6,663 nt of DNA from contig JABMPO010000234.1 in NCBI GenBank assembly GCA_013203015.1, positions 1 through 6,663 on the forward strand, read 5' to 3'. A program made the position numbers and the translations under genes. The notes beneath the pieces are model-generated. The model saw only the letters and a list, made by a program, of their open reading frames with translations, did not search any database and was not told where the DNA came from. The stretch is from Fidelibacterota bacterium. Lineage in GTDB: Bacteria; Fidelibacterota; Marinisomatia; Marinisomatales; TCS56. Numbering within the stretch: position 1 is the stretch's first letter; each line of letters begins with the position of its first letter. Shown piece by piece: positions 6,437 through 6,663 of the stretch.

Positions 6437-6663
6437 ATGAATAAAGTCATCTTAGCATCGGTTACTATTTTGGTAATAACCGTTATATATGCCGGAATCT
6501 TAAGCCCTTGGCTGGTTTCCGCAGGTTTCCAAAATGACATGCCACCTCGCAATTTTTCAGATTTTATGTATTTTACTGAAGCCGACTTTATTGAAAACAA
6601 TTCCTGTGGTGTTACACCTTCAGTCTGGGAAAATGTAGCCGGTGCTGGGTCAATAATATTTAA
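6437..6663 (+). CDS. Unrecognised exported protein, N-terminal part (cut by window edge)
   Basis: An open frame of 75 codons runs from the ATG at 6437 off the right edge. I do not recognise a family. The N-terminus (MNKVILASVTILVITVIYAG) has one Lys followed by a strongly hydrophobic stretch (residues 4-22), and a plausible signal peptidase site after LVSA (about residue 29), so it is probably secreted to the periplasm or anchored by this helix. There is no Cys lipobox. The mature start is polar with several aromatics (NFSDFMYFTEADF, about 39-51) and one Cys (about 57). The start is supported by AGGG 9 nt upstream and by the signal-like sequence directly after it. It lies 68 nt downstream of the M16 gene on the same strand and could be co-transcribed. 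An overlapping minus-strand frame is judged a shadow. Confidence 0.6.
   Translation, partial: MNKVILASVTILVITVIYAGILSPWLVSAGFQNDMPPRNFSDFMYFTEADFIENNSCGVTPSVWENVAGAGSIIF

Noticed and set aside
6376..6600. 74-codon minus-strand frame at the right end
   Set aside because: It overlaps a plus-strand frame that has a signal peptide, a Shine-Dalgarno and no stop to the window edge; the minus frame has no such support.
1..6663. CRISPR array, insertion sequence, prophage or defence system
   Set aside because: No regularly spaced repeats, transposase, integrase or nuclease signatures were found; gene content is metabolic and envelope-related.

Overview
This is a roughly 42% GC (by eye) stretch of a bacterial chromosome with ordinary metabolic and cell-envelope genes. 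The organism is probably a Gram-negative member of the Fibrobacteres-Chlorobi-Bacteroidetes (FCB) side of the tree. The main clue is the large M16 peptidase lipoprotein, whose long insertion after the zinc motif and 'RLFHTELE.VYEE' block resemble, from memory, Bacteroidota-type M16 proteins. A marine candidate phylum such as Neomarinimicrobiota would also fit, but this placement is inference only.

Layout: (1) 1-542, minus strand: the first 180 codons of an acetoacetyl-CoA synthetase, running off the left edge. (2) 543-702: a divergent intergenic region with a TATAAT box facing right. (3) 703-3114, plus strand: a two-gene glycolytic/gluconeogenic operon, a diphosphate-dependent phosphofructokinase (GGDD and PKTVDND signatures) followed after 30 nt by a class II fructose-bisphosphate aldolase, closed by a clear intrinsic terminator (3127-3162). 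(4) 3163-3416: a non-coding leader with two back-to-back hairpins and a small inverted repeat. (5) 3417-6368, plus: a single-chain M16 metallopeptidase with a lipoprotein signal. (6) 6437-6663, plus: the start of an unrecognised exported protein cut by the right edge, preceded by hairpins, one of which covers its ribosome binding site.

The PFK and aldolase carry out consecutive steps: fructose-6-P + PPi to fructose-1,6-bisP + Pi, then cleavage to two triose phosphates. Both steps are reversible, so the operon can serve glycolysis or gluconeogenesis and spares ATP. The acetoacetyl-CoA synthetase is divergently transcribed and has no direct mechanistic link. The M16 lipoprotein and the small exported protein form a separate envelope-directed unit.

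I see no mobile element, CRISPR array, tRNA, rRNA or defence system. The points most worth checking are a C8 homopolymer at codons 4-6 of the aldolase, that aldolase's altered phosphate-binding loop and expanded C-terminal segment, and the structured leaders of the M16 gene and the last gene.
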